Notes: a model not told the origin generated them from the letters alone. Shown: positions 15,854 to 24,328, numbered from the stretch's first letter. The stretch is DNA of 64,000 nt from Aestuariimicrobium sp. p3-SID1156 (GCF_025144225.1 NZ_JALXXB010000001.1:434001-498000); one strand, 5' to 3'. Translations and numbers: made by a program.

Positions 15854-17659
15854 ATGGAGCTCGTCGCAGGGGTCGACATCGGCAACGCCACCACCGAGGT
15901 GGCGCTGGCGGACGTGTCCGCCGGCAAGCCCGAGTTCCTGTCCAGCTCGATCATCCCCACCACCGGCATCAAGGGCACCTCGGAGAACGTCAACGGTGTC
16001 TTCCAGGCGCTGACCGTTGCCTGTGAGCGTGCGGGGCACCGCATCGAGGACCTCTCCCGCATCCGCATCAACGAGGCTGCACCAGTCATCGGCGACGTGG
16101 CCATGGAGACCATCACCGAGACGATCATCACCGAGTCGACGATGATCGGTCACAACCCGAGTACGCCCGGCGGGCTGGGCATCGGCGTTGGCACCACCAT
16201 CGACGTGGACGCGCTGGCCTCCGAACGCGGCCGCGGCCCCTGGATCGTGGTCGCTGACCGCAGCCACGACCATGACCAGATCGCCCGCCTCATCAACGAG
16301 GCCACCCACCTCGAGGTGACCGGTGCGGTCCTGCAGCGGGATGACGGCGTGCTGGTGCACAACCGCCTCGCCCACAAGATGCCGATCGTCGACGAGGTCA
16401 GCCTGATCGAGAAGGTGCCCCGCGGCATGCTGGCCGCCATCGAGGTGGCGTCCCCGGGCCACATCATCGAGACCCTGGCCAATCCCTTCGGCATCGCCAC
16501 CCTGTTCGGGCTGGGCGCCGAGGACACCCGCTCCGTGGTGCCCATCGCCCGCTCCCTGGTCGGCAACCGCTCCGCAGTCGTCATCAAGACCCCGGCCGGC
16601 GACGTCAAGGAGCGCCGCATCCCCGCCGGCAAGCTCATCTTCGAGGGCCAGCCCCAGTCACTGGAGGTCGACGTCGACCGCGGCGCCGAGGAGATCATGA
16701 CCACCTCGCGTCGGCTCACCGACGTCTCCGACATCCGCGGGGAACCAGGAACGAATGTCGGCGGCATGATGGAGAAGGTCCGGGTGGTGATGGGCAACCT
16801 CACCAACACCCAGCCGCGCGACATCCGCATCAACGACCTGCTGGCCGTCGACACCCAGGTTCCGCAGGTCGTCAGCGGTGGCCTCGCCAACGAATTCTCC
16901 ATGGAGGCCGCCGTCGGCATCGCCGTCATGGTCAAGGCCGACCGCCTGCAGATGCAGAGCATCGCCACCCAGCTCACCGATCGCATCGGCATGCCGGTGG
17001 AGGTCGGCGGCGTCGAGGCCGACATGGCCATCCGTGGCGCCCTCACCACGCCGGGCACCGACGTGCCCATCGCCATCCTGGACATGGGGGCCGGGTCCAC
17101 CGACGCCGCCGTGCTGCGCACCGACGGCCAGGGGCGTTCCATCCATCTGGCCGGGGCCGGCAACATGGTGACGCTGCTGATCCAGTCCGAACTCGGGCTG
17201 GAACTCTTCGACACCGCCGAGGACATCAAGCGTCATCCGCTCGCCAAGGTCGAGTCCCTGTTCAACATCCGCCACGAGGACGGCACCGTCGAGTTCTTCG
17301 ACGAGCCCCTGCCGCCCTCGGTCTTCGCCCGCACCGTGGTGCTCAAGCCCGACGGCATGGTGCCCCTCGACCTCGACAAGCCGGTGGAGCACATCCGTCA
17401 GGTGCGCATCCGCGCCAAGGAGCGGGTGTTCGTCACCAATGCCATCCGAGCCCTGGAACGCGTCAGCCCCACCAACAACGTCCGCGACATCGCCTTCGTG
17501 GTGCTCGTGGGTGGCTCGGCCATGGACTTCGAGATCCCCCAGTTGGTCACCCGTGCGCTCGCCGACCACCGTGTCGTCGCCGGTCGGGCCAACATCCGCG
17601 GCACCGAGGGCCCCCGCAACGCGGTGGCCACCGGCCTGGTCCTCTCCTGGGGGCAGTGA
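15854..17659 (+). CDS. pduG: Diol dehydratase reactivase large subunit
   Basis: A 601-residue Hsp70-like ATPase that releases damaged cobalamin from inactivated diol dehydratase. It has the actin-fold phosphate loops VDIGNATTEVALAD at the N-terminus and LDMGAGSTDAAVL in the second half, and the swivelling domain between. ATG 15854 is chosen (AAAGGACAG upstream); the longer upstream frame runs through the hairpin. The stop overlaps the pduH start (TGATG). Confidence 0.95.
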   Translation: MELVAGVDIGNATTEVALADVSAGKPEFLSSSIIPTTGIKGTSENVNGVFQALTVACERAGHRIEDLSRIRINEAAPVIGDVAMETITETIITESTMIGHNPSTPGGLGIGVGTTIDVDALASERGRGPWIVVADRSHDHDQIARLINEATHLEVTGAVLQRDDGVLVHNRLAHKMPIVDEVSLIEKVPRGMLAAIEVASPGHIIETLANPFGIATLFGLGAEDTRSVVPIARSLVGNRSAVVIKTPAGDVKERRIPAGKLIFEGQPQSLEVDVDRGAEEIMTTSRRLTDVSDIRGEPGTNVGGMMEKVRVVMGNLTNTQPRDIRINDLLAVDTQVPQVVSGGLANEFSMEAAVGIAVMVKADRLQMQSIATQLTDRIGMPVEVGGVEADMAIRGALTTPGTDVPIAILDMGAGSTDAAVLRTDGQGRSIHLAGAGNMVTLLIQSELGLELFDTAEDIKRHPLAKVESLFNIRHEDGTVEFFDEPLPPSVFARTVVLKPDGMVPLDLDKPVEHIRQVRIRAKERVFVTNAIRALERVSPTNNVRDIAFVVLVGGSAMDFEIPQLVTRALADHRVVAGRANIRGTEGPRNAVATGLVLSWGQ

Positions 17660-18048
17660 TGGCACGCCCGCGCAACGAGGAACTGCCCCGCCCCACCATC
17701 ATGCTGGCGCGCAACGAGCGCATCAGCGACCACCAGCTGGTGCCGCTGCTGCTGGGTCTGGAGGAGCAGGGCGTGCCGGTGGAGCAGTTCAGCGCCGAGG
17801 AGCTCAACCCCCTGGCCCTGGCCCATGAGGCGAGCCTGCGGTCGGTGCTCGGCGTCGGCATCGGCGTCAGCCTCGACTACGTGGTCGTCACCACCGACAA
17901 GCTCCCGGCCGGCCGCCCCTACCTGGCCGAATGGTTCAACCGGTCCGCCGAGGTGGACCGCACCCTGGGCGGCAATGCCGCCCGCATCGTCAAGCGCCTG
18001 CCCCTGGCGCACGTCCCGATCGCCTTCCGTGACAGGAGAGAAGCATGA
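17659..18048 (+). CDS. pduH: Diol dehydratase reactivase small subunit
   Basis: A 129-residue partner of PduG with a fold like the dehydratase beta subunit; it swaps with PduD during reactivation. Recognised by PTIMLARNERISDHQLVPLL near the start, the GIEEQGVP-like segment (here LEEQGVPVEQFSAEE) and KLPAGRPYLAEWF. It starts inside the pduG stop codon and overlaps the next gene by 4 bp, so it is translationally coupled on both sides. Confidence 0.92.
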   Translation: MARPRNEELPRPTIMLARNERISDHQLVPLLLGLEEQGVPVEQFSAEELNPLALAHEASLRSVLGVGIGVSLDYVVVTTDKLPAGRPYLAEWFNRSAEVDRTLGGNAARIVKRLPLAHVPIAFRDRREA

Positions 18049-18527
18049 GCAAGCAGCAGTTGGCCCTGGGCCAGGTCGAGACCATCGGGCTGCCCACGGC
18101 CGTCGCCGCAGCCGATGCCGGTGCCAAGAGCGCCGACGTGGTGCTGCTGGGCTACGAGCTGGCCCGTGGCGGCGGGTACGTCGCGGTCAAGTTCGTCGGG
18201 CAGGTCGGCGCCGTCAAGGCAGCTGTGGCCGCGGCGAAGGTGGCCGCCACCCGGGTCGGCAAGGTCGCCCGGTCCTCGATCATCGCTCGCCCCAGTGACC
18301 AGATCGTGAAGCTGGTCTACTCCCGGGACACAGTGGGCCTCGACCCCCAACGCATCGCCCAGATCCTCGGTGAAGAGGCCCCGAACGAGCTGGCCACCTC
18401 CGATGCCGAGTCCACCCGTGACCCGGTGGCCGAGCCCGAGGTGCCCAGCCCTGATGACTCCCAAGCACGGCTTGATGAGCCCGCCACGTCGGCGGAGCCC
18501 GTCGATGACCAGGGAGAGGAGAAGTAG
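18045..18527 (+). CDS. pduK: Microcompartment shell protein with acidic tail, PduK-like
   Basis: A 160-residue shell protein. Residues 1-~90 are a BMC domain ([46 protein letters not shown]). The rest is a variable Pro/Glu/Asp-rich tail. Its place next to pduJ fits PduK, but the tail has no cysteines, unlike the Salmonella protein whose tail holds an iron-sulfur motif. The gene order here is K then J, the reverse of Salmonella. An ATGA overlap couples it to pduH. An open frame continues beyond its stop (see findings). Confidence 0.82.
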   Translation: MSKQQLALGQVETIGLPTAVAAADAGAKSADVVLLGYELARGGGYVAVKFVGQVGAVKAAVAAAKVAATRVGKVARSSIIARPSDQIVKLVYSRDTVGLDPQRIAQILGEEAPNELATSDAESTRDPVAEPEVPSPDDSQARLDEPATSAEPVDDQGEEK

Positions 18528-18673
18528 CCATCAGTGCAACGACGCGACGGTCACGGACCGTCAAGCATGCCCCACAGGCACCGGCGTCCTCGCCGGATGA
18601 AAGGCCCACTGAGGTCACCCCGCCCGTCGATGACCAACCGGTCGTCGACACCCAACGCAAGGAGCGAAAAGGA

Positions 18674-18946
18674 ATGAGTGAAGCACTGGGTCTCGTCGAG
18701 ACCAAGGGATACGTCGGGGCCGTCGAGGCCGCCGACGCGATGGTCAAGTCGGCAAATGTCGTCCTGATCGGGTCGGAGAAGATCGGCGCCGGCCTGGTCA
18801 CCGTCATGGTCCGTGGCGACGTCGGTGCCGTCAAGGCGGCCGTGGACGCCGGCACGGTGGCAGCGCGCGCGGTGGGTGAGGTCGTCTCGACCCATGTCAT
18901 CCCGCGGCCCCACAATGACACCGAGAAGCTCCTGCCGAAGAGCTGA
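18674..18946 (+). CDS. pduJ: Microcompartment shell protein PduJ
   Basis: A 90-residue single BMC-domain protein nearly identical in layout to PduA ([46 protein letters not shown]), so it is a paralogue that forms the major facet hexamer. AAGGAG lies 10 nt before the ATG. The 146 bp upstream, back to pduK, are open in this frame and could encode an extension, but no standard start codon is present there. Confidence 0.93.
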   Translation: MSEALGLVETKGYVGAVEAADAMVKSANVVLIGSEKIGAGLVTVMVRGDVGAVKAAVDAGTVAARAVGEVVSTHVIPRPHNDTEKLLPKS

Positions 18947-18948
18947 TC

Positions 18949-19602
18949 ATGACCGCAGCCAACCAGGAGCTCGTCGAGCGCGTCACCCGACTGGTGGTGG
19001 AGGCGCTGCGCGAGCACGCCGACCCGCGCCGGGTGCTGCTCGGCGTCTCCAACCGGCACGTCCACCTCAGTCTCGAGGACTTCCGGACGCTGTTCGGCGC
19101 CGACGCCCCCACGGTGAAGGCCCATGTCGTCCAGCACGGTGAGTTCGCCGCCAATGAGGTGGTCACCCTGGTCGGACCGAAGGGGATGATGGACAGGGTG
19201 CGGGTCATGGGCCCGTGCCGCAGCCGCTCGCAGGTCGAGCTCAGCCGGACCGACTGCTATGCCCTGGGCATCAAGGCCCCGGTCGCCCAGTCCGGTCACC
19301 TCGACGATGCTGCCCCGATCACCATCATCGGACCGAAGGGTCGGGTCGACCTCGACCACGCCGCCATCATCGCCGCTCGTCACGTGCACCTCGGCCCCGA
19401 GGATGCGCGCCGACTCGGCGTGAAGGACCAGGACCTGGTCAGCGTGCGCATCGAGGGTGATCGGGCCGCCGTGCTCGACAACGTGATCTGCCGGGTGAAG
19501 GACAACTTCACCAGCGAGGTCCACCTGGACACCGACGAGGCCAATGCCGTGGGTGTCCGCAGTGGCGACAGGGTCACGATCCTGGTTGACGGGATCTGCT
19601 GA
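18949..19602 (+). CDS. pduL: Microcompartment phosphotransacylase PduL
   Basis: A 217-residue zinc-dependent phosphotransacylase that converts propionyl-CoA and phosphate to propionyl-phosphate and recycles CoA inside the compartment. The duplicated barrel shows paired metal-binding motifs VSNRHVHLS and AARHVHLGPEDA, and GPKGMMDRVRVMGP. The N-terminal helix (QELVERVTRLVVEALREH) resembles the encapsulation peptide known for PduL. Only 2 bp separate it from pduJ. Confidence 0.95.
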   Translation: MTAANQELVERVTRLVVEALREHADPRRVLLGVSNRHVHLSLEDFRTLFGADAPTVKAHVVQHGEFAANEVVTLVGPKGMMDRVRVMGPCRSRSQVELSRTDCYALGIKAPVAQSGHLDDAAPITIIGPKGRVDLDHAAIIAARHVHLGPEDARRLGVKDQDLVSVRIEGDRAAVLDNVICRVKDNFTSEVHLDTDEANAVGVRSGDRVTILVDGIC

Positions 19603-20447
19603 TGTCCGCGCCCGCTGACCGCATCTCCCGCTTCGCCGCACTGGTTCGTACCGGTGAGGTGGAGCGGGGGAGCGGTCCCGTGCGCTTCGGGGTCGACCTG
19701 GGCACCGCGAACATCGTCCTGTCGGCCGTTGACGAGTTCGGCGAGCCGGTCGCCGGCGGCCTGGTCCAGTCCACGGTGGTGCGCGACGGCATCGTCATCG
19801 ACTGGCAGGGTGCCGTCCATGCGGTGACCAGTCTGAAGGACGGCCTCTTCCAGCGCCTGGGGCTGGAGGTGACGAAGGCCTCGGTGGCGGTGCCCCCGGG
19901 CATCAGCGCCGGCACCGCCAAGGTCTTCACCAATGTGCTGGAAGCAGCCGGCATGGAGACCGACGAGGTCGTCGACGAGCCCGTCGCCGCGGCGCGTGTG
20001 CTCGGGCTGCTGGACGGCGCCGTCATCGACGTCGGCCACGGCACCACCGGCGTCTCCATCCTGCGCGACGGCAAGGTCGCCGTCAGCGAGGACGAACCCA
20101 CCGGAGGTCACCACATGACCCTGGTGGTTGCCGGCTCTCTCGGGATCTCCTATGAGGAGGCCGAGAAGCTCAAGAAGAACCCTGGGAAGCGTGACATGGT
20201 CCTCGGTCTGATCCGCCCCACCCTGGAGAAGATGGCCCTGATCGCCCGTGACGTGCTGCAGGGCCAGGACGTCGAGGTCGTCCACCTGGTCGGTGGCTCG
20301 GCCTCCCACCCGAAGGCCGAACAGGTCTTCGCCGAGGTGCTCGGATGCACCGTCATCCGCCCCGCCAACCCGCTCTTCGTCACACCGCTGGGCATCCCGA
20401 TGCCCGCCACCATTCCCACCCCGTCGGAGAAGAGGAACCGGGGATGA
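19602..20447 (+). CDS. eutJ: EutJ-type Hsp70-like chaperone
   Basis: A 281-residue actin/Hsp70-fold protein with GVDLGTANIVLSAVDE, the second phosphate loop DVGHGTTGVSIL, and VHLVGGSASHP. It lacks the Hsp70 substrate-binding domain. EutJ is named from ethanolamine loci, but the same gene sits between pduL and pduM in several Gram-positive pdu clusters. The role (assembly or reactivation) is unproven. It begins on the last base of pduL and ends overlapping the next start (ATGA). Confidence 0.85.
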   Translation: MSAPADRISRFAALVRTGEVERGSGPVRFGVDLGTANIVLSAVDEFGEPVAGGLVQSTVVRDGIVIDWQGAVHAVTSLKDGLFQRLGLEVTKASVAVPPGISAGTAKVFTNVLEAAGMETDEVVDEPVAAARVLGLLDGAVIDVGHGTTGVSILRDGKVAVSEDEPTGGHHMTLVVAGSLGISYEEAEKLKKNPGKRDMVLGLIRPTLEKMALIARDVLQGQDVEVVHLVGGSASHPKAEQVFAEVLGCTVIRPANPLFVTPLGIPMPATIPTPSEKRNRG

Positions 20448-21211
20448 CAGAACAGGAACTGAGGGAGATCGTGCGCCGCACCGTGCTGGAGGTGATGGCC
20501 AGCCAGCCCAACATCGCCGCGGGGCTGTCCCCGACCGCCCGTCGGGCGCTGGTGCTCTTCAACGGCGCCTGGCTCGGCTTCGACGAGTCGGTGCGCCAGC
20601 TCGAGCGTGTTCGGGACGCCGGTGTCGAACTCGACATCATCCAGACCGACAGCGCCAAGCGCTTCCTCGAACAGCACAAGATCGCGCCTCTCGGCCAGGA
20701 AGTGACCCAGAACCTGGTCAGCGACCACCCCATGCTGATCATCCCGACGCTCACCGTGAACTGCGCAGCCAAGGTCGCCCACGGCATGGCCGACAGCCTG
20801 GCAACCAATGTCATCCACGAGTTCATCCTGTTGAACCGCCCCATCGTGGCCGTGCGCACGGCAGCCTGCCCCGACAACGCCGAGAAGCGGGCCTGGTTTC
20901 CCGACATCCCTCCAGCCTTCGCCAAGGTGCTGCGGCGCAATCTGCAGGCGCTGGCCGACTTCGGCGTCCAGCTCACCGACGTCGACGGCCTGCACGACGC
21001 CGTCATTGCCGCATGGGCCCGGCTGGACGGCGCTCCTGTCCCCGGCCGTGCGGAGCCCCGGACCGCGTTGCCCGACCTGGTCAGCCATGCGTTGCTGGCA
21101 GGAGTTCCGGACGGCGGCGTGTTGAAGGTGGCCCGCAAGGCGCTGGTGACAGCACTGGCCAAGGACGAGGCCGCAGCTCGCGGCATCCGCATCGAACGAC
21201 AGGAGCACTGA
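20444..21211 (+). CDS. pduM: PduM-position protein with flavoprotein-like core
   Basis: A 255-residue protein. The N-terminal helix EQELREIVRRTVLEVMASQP looks like an encapsulation or assembly tag. The core (~40-200) begins RRALVLFNGAWLGFDESV and includes LIIPTLTVNCAAKVAHGMAD and FILLNRPIVAVRTAACPD, a pattern reminiscent of flavoprotein-decarboxylase-fold proteins. It occupies the PduM position between eutJ and pduN and is longer than enterobacterial PduM, so the symbol is by position and partial resemblance. It is coupled to eutJ by ATGA. Confidence 0.6.
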   Translation: MTEQELREIVRRTVLEVMASQPNIAAGLSPTARRALVLFNGAWLGFDESVRQLERVRDAGVELDIIQTDSAKRFLEQHKIAPLGQEVTQNLVSDHPMLIIPTLTVNCAAKVAHGMADSLATNVIHEFILLNRPIVAVRTAACPDNAEKRAWFPDIPPAFAKVLRRNLQALADFGVQLTDVDGLHDAVIAAWARLDGAPVPGRAEPRTALPDLVSHALLAGVPDGGVLKVARKALVTALAKDEAAARGIRIERQEH

Positions 21212-21212
21212 G

Positions 21213-21485
21213 ATGTATCTCGCCAAAGTGATCGGGACGGTCGTGTCGACGAGCAAGGATCCCGGGCTGGTCGGCTTCAAGCTGCTGGTGACCCAGCGCC
21301 TGGATGTCGACGACCACGACGCCGGACTGCCGGAAGTGGCCGTCGACACCGTCGGTGCCGGCAACGGGGAGACCGTCATCATCGTCAAGGGCAGCTCGGC
21401 CCGCAATGCCCTGCAGGGACGCGACTGCCCGGTGGACGCCACCATTGTTGGCATCGTCGACACGGTCGAGATCGACAGGAGCTGA
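21213..21485 (+). CDS. pduN: Microcompartment vertex protein PduN
   Basis: A 90-residue EutN/CcmL-type pentamer protein that closes the vertices of the shell. Recognised by MYLAKVIGTVVSTSKDPGLVGFK and the closing DATIVGIVDTVEID, with AGNGETVIIVKGSSAR between. A single base separates it from pduM, and pduO follows after 2 bp. Confidence 0.93.
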   Translation: MYLAKVIGTVVSTSKDPGLVGFKLLVTQRLDVDDHDAGLPEVAVDTVGAGNGETVIIVKGSSARNALQGRDCPVDATIVGIVDTVEIDRS

Positions 21486-21487
21486 CG

Positions 21488-22504
21488 ATGCCCGCCGTCT
21501 ACACACGCACCGGTGACAAGGGCGACACCGGCCTGTTCGGTGGTTCCCGGGTCGCCAAGCAGTCGTCACGGGTGGAGGCCTACGGAACGATCGACGAGGC
21601 CAACGCCATGATCGGGCTGGCCAAGTCACGCCTCGAGGACGAGGCGCTCAAGGACCAGCTCCACCATATCCAGCAGCGACTGTTCACCGTCGGTGCCGAG
21701 CTGGCCAGCGACGAGAAGGGGGCCACGCAGCTCGACGGACTCGTCGACGCCAAGGACGTCGCCGACCTGGAGGCCCTCATCGACACCTGTCTGGCCGAGA
21801 CAGGACCGCCCCGCCATTTCGTAGTGCCGGGTCGCAACGAGAGCTCAGGCAGCCTGCACGTGGCCCGCACCCTGGTCCGTCGTGCGGAGCGTCGCGTGCT
21901 GAGCGCCGCCGAGACCAGTCCCGTGCGCCCCGAAGTGGTCAAGTACCTCAACCGCCTCTCCGACTGCCTGTACGCCATCGCGAGGGTGTGCGAGGAACGC
22001 TTCACCCGTGACCAGGTCGAGGCCACTGTGCGTGCTGCCGTGGAACAGGCCCTGGGGGCTGCCACCGGCTTTGACCCCGGCCATGGCGGGCTGCGGAAGT
22101 TCACCCTGGCCGTCGCGACCACGATGGCCACTGCCGCCCAGCAGAAGGCTGAGGCGATGGGCGTGCCGATCGTCTTCGTCGCCGTCGATGCCGCCGGCAA
22201 CCCGGTGCTGCTGCACCGGATGGAGGGCTCGCTGCTTGCCAGCATCGCGCTGGCCGGGGACAAGGCCTGGACGTCGTCGGCCTTTCGGGCGCCGACCCAC
22301 GAGATGAAGGACCGGGCCAAGGAGTCCGGAGACCTGTTCGGGTTGGAGGGGTCGAGCTCGGGGCGCATCTGCGTCTTCGGGGGCGGTTACCCCATTTTCG
22401 TTGACGGCGCGATCGCCGGGGGCATCGGTGTCTCCGGCGGGACCGTCGAGGAGGACATGGCCATCGCCGGCCATGCCATCAGTGCTGCAATGGAGAGGAA
22501 TTGA
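21488..22504 (+). CDS. pduO: ATP:cob(I)alamin adenosyltransferase PduO
   Basis: A 338-residue two-domain protein. The N-terminal domain (1-~185) is a PduO-type adenosyltransferase (TRTGDKGDTGLFGG, SSRVEAYGTIDEANA, VRRAERRVLS, LNRLSDCLYAIAR) that makes adenosylcobalamin for the dehydratase. The C-terminal domain (~195-338) is the GlcG/HbpS-like fold (MATAAQQKAEAMGVPIVF, GGGYPIFVDGAIAGGIGVSGG) that binds heme in Salmonella PduO. Both domains appear intact. Confidence 0.94.
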   Translation: MPAVYTRTGDKGDTGLFGGSRVAKQSSRVEAYGTIDEANAMIGLAKSRLEDEALKDQLHHIQQRLFTVGAELASDEKGATQLDGLVDAKDVADLEALIDTCLAETGPPRHFVVPGRNESSGSLHVARTLVRRAERRVLSAAETSPVRPEVVKYLNRLSDCLYAIARVCEERFTRDQVEATVRAAVEQALGAATGFDPGHGGLRKFTLAVATTMATAAQQKAEAMGVPIVFVAVDAAGNPVLLHRMEGSLLASIALAGDKAWTSSAFRAPTHEMKDRAKESGDLFGLEGSSSGRICVFGGGYPIFVDGAIAGGIGVSGGTVEEDMAIAGHAISAAMERN

Positions 22505-22509
22505 TCGAC

Positions 22510-23949
22510 ATGGACGCCGACAAGGAACTGATCGCCACGCTGGTGGGGCGCATCATGGAGGAGATCACGGCCCAACAGTCTGCGGGCGGCCAGCAGTCTG
22601 CGGCCGGCCAGCAGCACGCAGGCAGCTCGGAGCTGGGCATCTTCGAGAGCATGGACGATGCGGTGGCCGCGGCCGAGGTGGCCCAGCGCCAGTATCTGGA
22701 GTGCAAGCTGGAGGCTCGTCGCCGGTACGTGGAGGCGATTCGCGAGGTCTCCAGTCGGCCCGAACACCTGGAGTACATGGCCCGGTGCACCGTCGAGGAG
22801 ACCGGCATGGGCAATGTCGAGCACAAGATCATCAAGAATCGCTACGCCGCCGAGGGCACCCCCGGCGTGGAAGACCTCGTCACCGATGCCTGGTCCGGCG
22901 ACGACGGGCTGACCACCGTGGAGTACTCGGCCTATGGCGTGATCGGGGCCATCACCCCCACCACCAACCCCACGGAGACCGTCATCTGCAACTCCATCGG
23001 GATGCTGGCGGCTGGTAACTCGGTGGTCTTCAGCCCCCATCCGCGGGCGAAGAAGATCACCCTGTGGCTGGTGCAGGAGATCAACAAGGCCTTGGCGAAG
23101 GAGGGTGCCCCAGCCAACCTGGTGGTCACCGTTCGGGAGCCTTCGATCGAGAACACGAACGCGATGATGGCCCACCCCGGGGTGCGGATGCTGGTCGCCA
23201 CCGGTGGACCGGGCATCGTCAAGGCCGTCATGTCGACGGGCAAGAAGGCGATCGGGGCCGGGGCCGGCAACCCACCGGTGCTGGTCGATGCGACTGCTGA
23301 CATCGAGAAGGCGGCCCAGGACATCGTCGACGGCGCCAGCTTCGACAACAACCTGCCCTGCACCGCGGAGAAGGAGGTCATCGCCTGCGATGCGATCGCT
23401 GACCTGCTGCGCTTCGAGATGACCAAATGTGGGGCGCATGAAATCACCGATGCCGCCCAGCTCAAGGCGCTGGAGGACCTGGTGCTGAAAGAGGGGGGAT
23501 CGGGCCCACGCACCGAGTGGGTGGGCAAGGATGCCGCCGTGTTGCTCGAAGCCATCGGGGTCACCCCTCGTCCCGGAACCCGGCTCATCATCGCCGAGGT
23601 CGACAAGGACCATCCCTTCGTCCAGCATGAGCTGATGATGCCGATTCTGGGCATCGTCCGGGTGCCCGATGTCGACACCGGCATCGAATTGGCGATCGAG
23701 CTGGAGCATGGCAACCGGCACACGGCGATCATGCACTCCCGCGACGTCACCAAGCTCACCAAAATGGGCCGGCTCATCCAGACGACCATCTTCGTGAAGA
23801 ACGGCCCCTCCTTTGCGGGCCTCGGGATCGGCGGAGAGGGCTTCTCCACCTTTACCATCGCCGGCCCGACCGGAGAGGGATTGACCTCAGCCCGCAGCTT
23901 CGCGCGGCGGAGGCGTTGCGTCCTCGTGGGGGAGCTCAACGTGCGCTGA
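22510..23949 (+). CDS. pduP: CoA-acylating propionaldehyde dehydrogenase PduP
   Basis: A 479-residue aldehyde dehydrogenase that oxidises propionaldehyde to propionyl-CoA with NAD+. The N-terminal helix (KELIATLVGRIMEEIT) is the encapsulation peptide, followed by a Gln/Ala/Gly linker. The catalytic Cys lies in SFDNNLPCTAEKEVIA; TPTTNPTETVICNSIGML and GAGAGNPPVLVDATADIEKA are also diagnostic. ATG 22510 is preferred to the TTG at 22501, which sits only a few bases after GGAGAGG. It is the last gene of the right pdu arm and is followed by a hairpin. Confidence 0.94.
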   Translation: MDADKELIATLVGRIMEEITAQQSAGGQQSAAGQQHAGSSELGIFESMDDAVAAAEVAQRQYLECKLEARRRYVEAIREVSSRPEHLEYMARCTVEETGMGNVEHKIIKNRYAAEGTPGVEDLVTDAWSGDDGLTTVEYSAYGVIGAITPTTNPTETVICNSIGMLAAGNSVVFSPHPRAKKITLWLVQEINKALAKEGAPANLVVTVREPSIENTNAMMAHPGVRMLVATGGPGIVKAVMSTGKKAIGAGAGNPPVLVDATADIEKAAQDIVDGASFDNNLPCTAEKEVIACDAIADLLRFEMTKCGAHEITDAAQLKALEDLVLKEGGSGPRTEWVGKDAAVLLEAIGVTPRPGTRLIIAEVDKDHPFVQHELMMPILGIVRVPDVDTGIELAIELEHGNRHTAIMHSRDVTKLTKMGRLIQTTIFVKNGPSFAGLGIGGEGFSTFTIAGPTGEGLTSARSFARRRRCVLVGELNVR

Positions 23950-23966
23950 GCCGGCGTAAAGCGAGT

Positions 23967-23994
23967 CTGGTCGTTTGCGATGGCAAATGACCAG
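23967..23994 (+). terminator. Hairpin terminator after the pdu operon
   Basis: A 12-bp stem (CTGGTCGTTTGC / GCAAATGACCAG, one G-T pair) with a GATG loop starts 18 bp after the pduP stop. It is the natural end of the right pdu arm. Confidence 0.65.
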
Positions 23995-24183
23995 CCTTGT
24001 GGTGTGTCGCCGCCCTGCATCCGGTGGGCCGGCTCGACCGAGGCGACGGCTGAGACCATCTCGACATGGCGATCGATGGGGCCGTGGGGTGGGTGGAGGT
24101 GGGGTTGCTCTCATGAAGGGATGTCCCATCCGTTCAGGCCCGGGGGTGGACCATCAGCCAGGGGATGGTGGTGAGGATGTCAC

Positions 24184-24312
24184 CGCGTGGGGCCGACAAT
24201 GGGCTACTCCAACGGGGGCTCCCACGGGTGTCTGAACATGCGCGACGACAAGGGCATCGCGTGGCTGTTCAGCCAGGTGCGCCTGGGCGACAAGGTGGTC
24301 GTCCACCGATGA
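24184..24312 (+). pseudogene. 3' remnant of an L,D-transpeptidase gene
   Basis: A 37-codon open stretch from ATG 24199 reads GYSNGGSHGCLNM, then DDKGIAWLFSQV, and ends GDKVVVHR. This is the catalytic SHGCxN motif and C-terminus of a YkuD-type L,D-transpeptidase that cross-links peptidoglycan. Nothing upstream in this frame resembles the rest of the domain; a stop lies at 24172. The neighbouring frame reads TAWGRQ just before, so one missing base would join it to the motif. It is interpreted as a decayed gene end; too short to be an active enzyme. Confidence 0.65.
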
Positions 24313-24328
24313 CGCCTGTGCACGCGGA

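Noticed and set aside
18535..18675. A 46-codon frame from GTG 18535 ending at the pduJ start (ATGA)
   Set aside because: The product is an Arg/Pro/Ser-rich string without similarity to anything; the other frame of this stretch looks more like a PduK-type tail.
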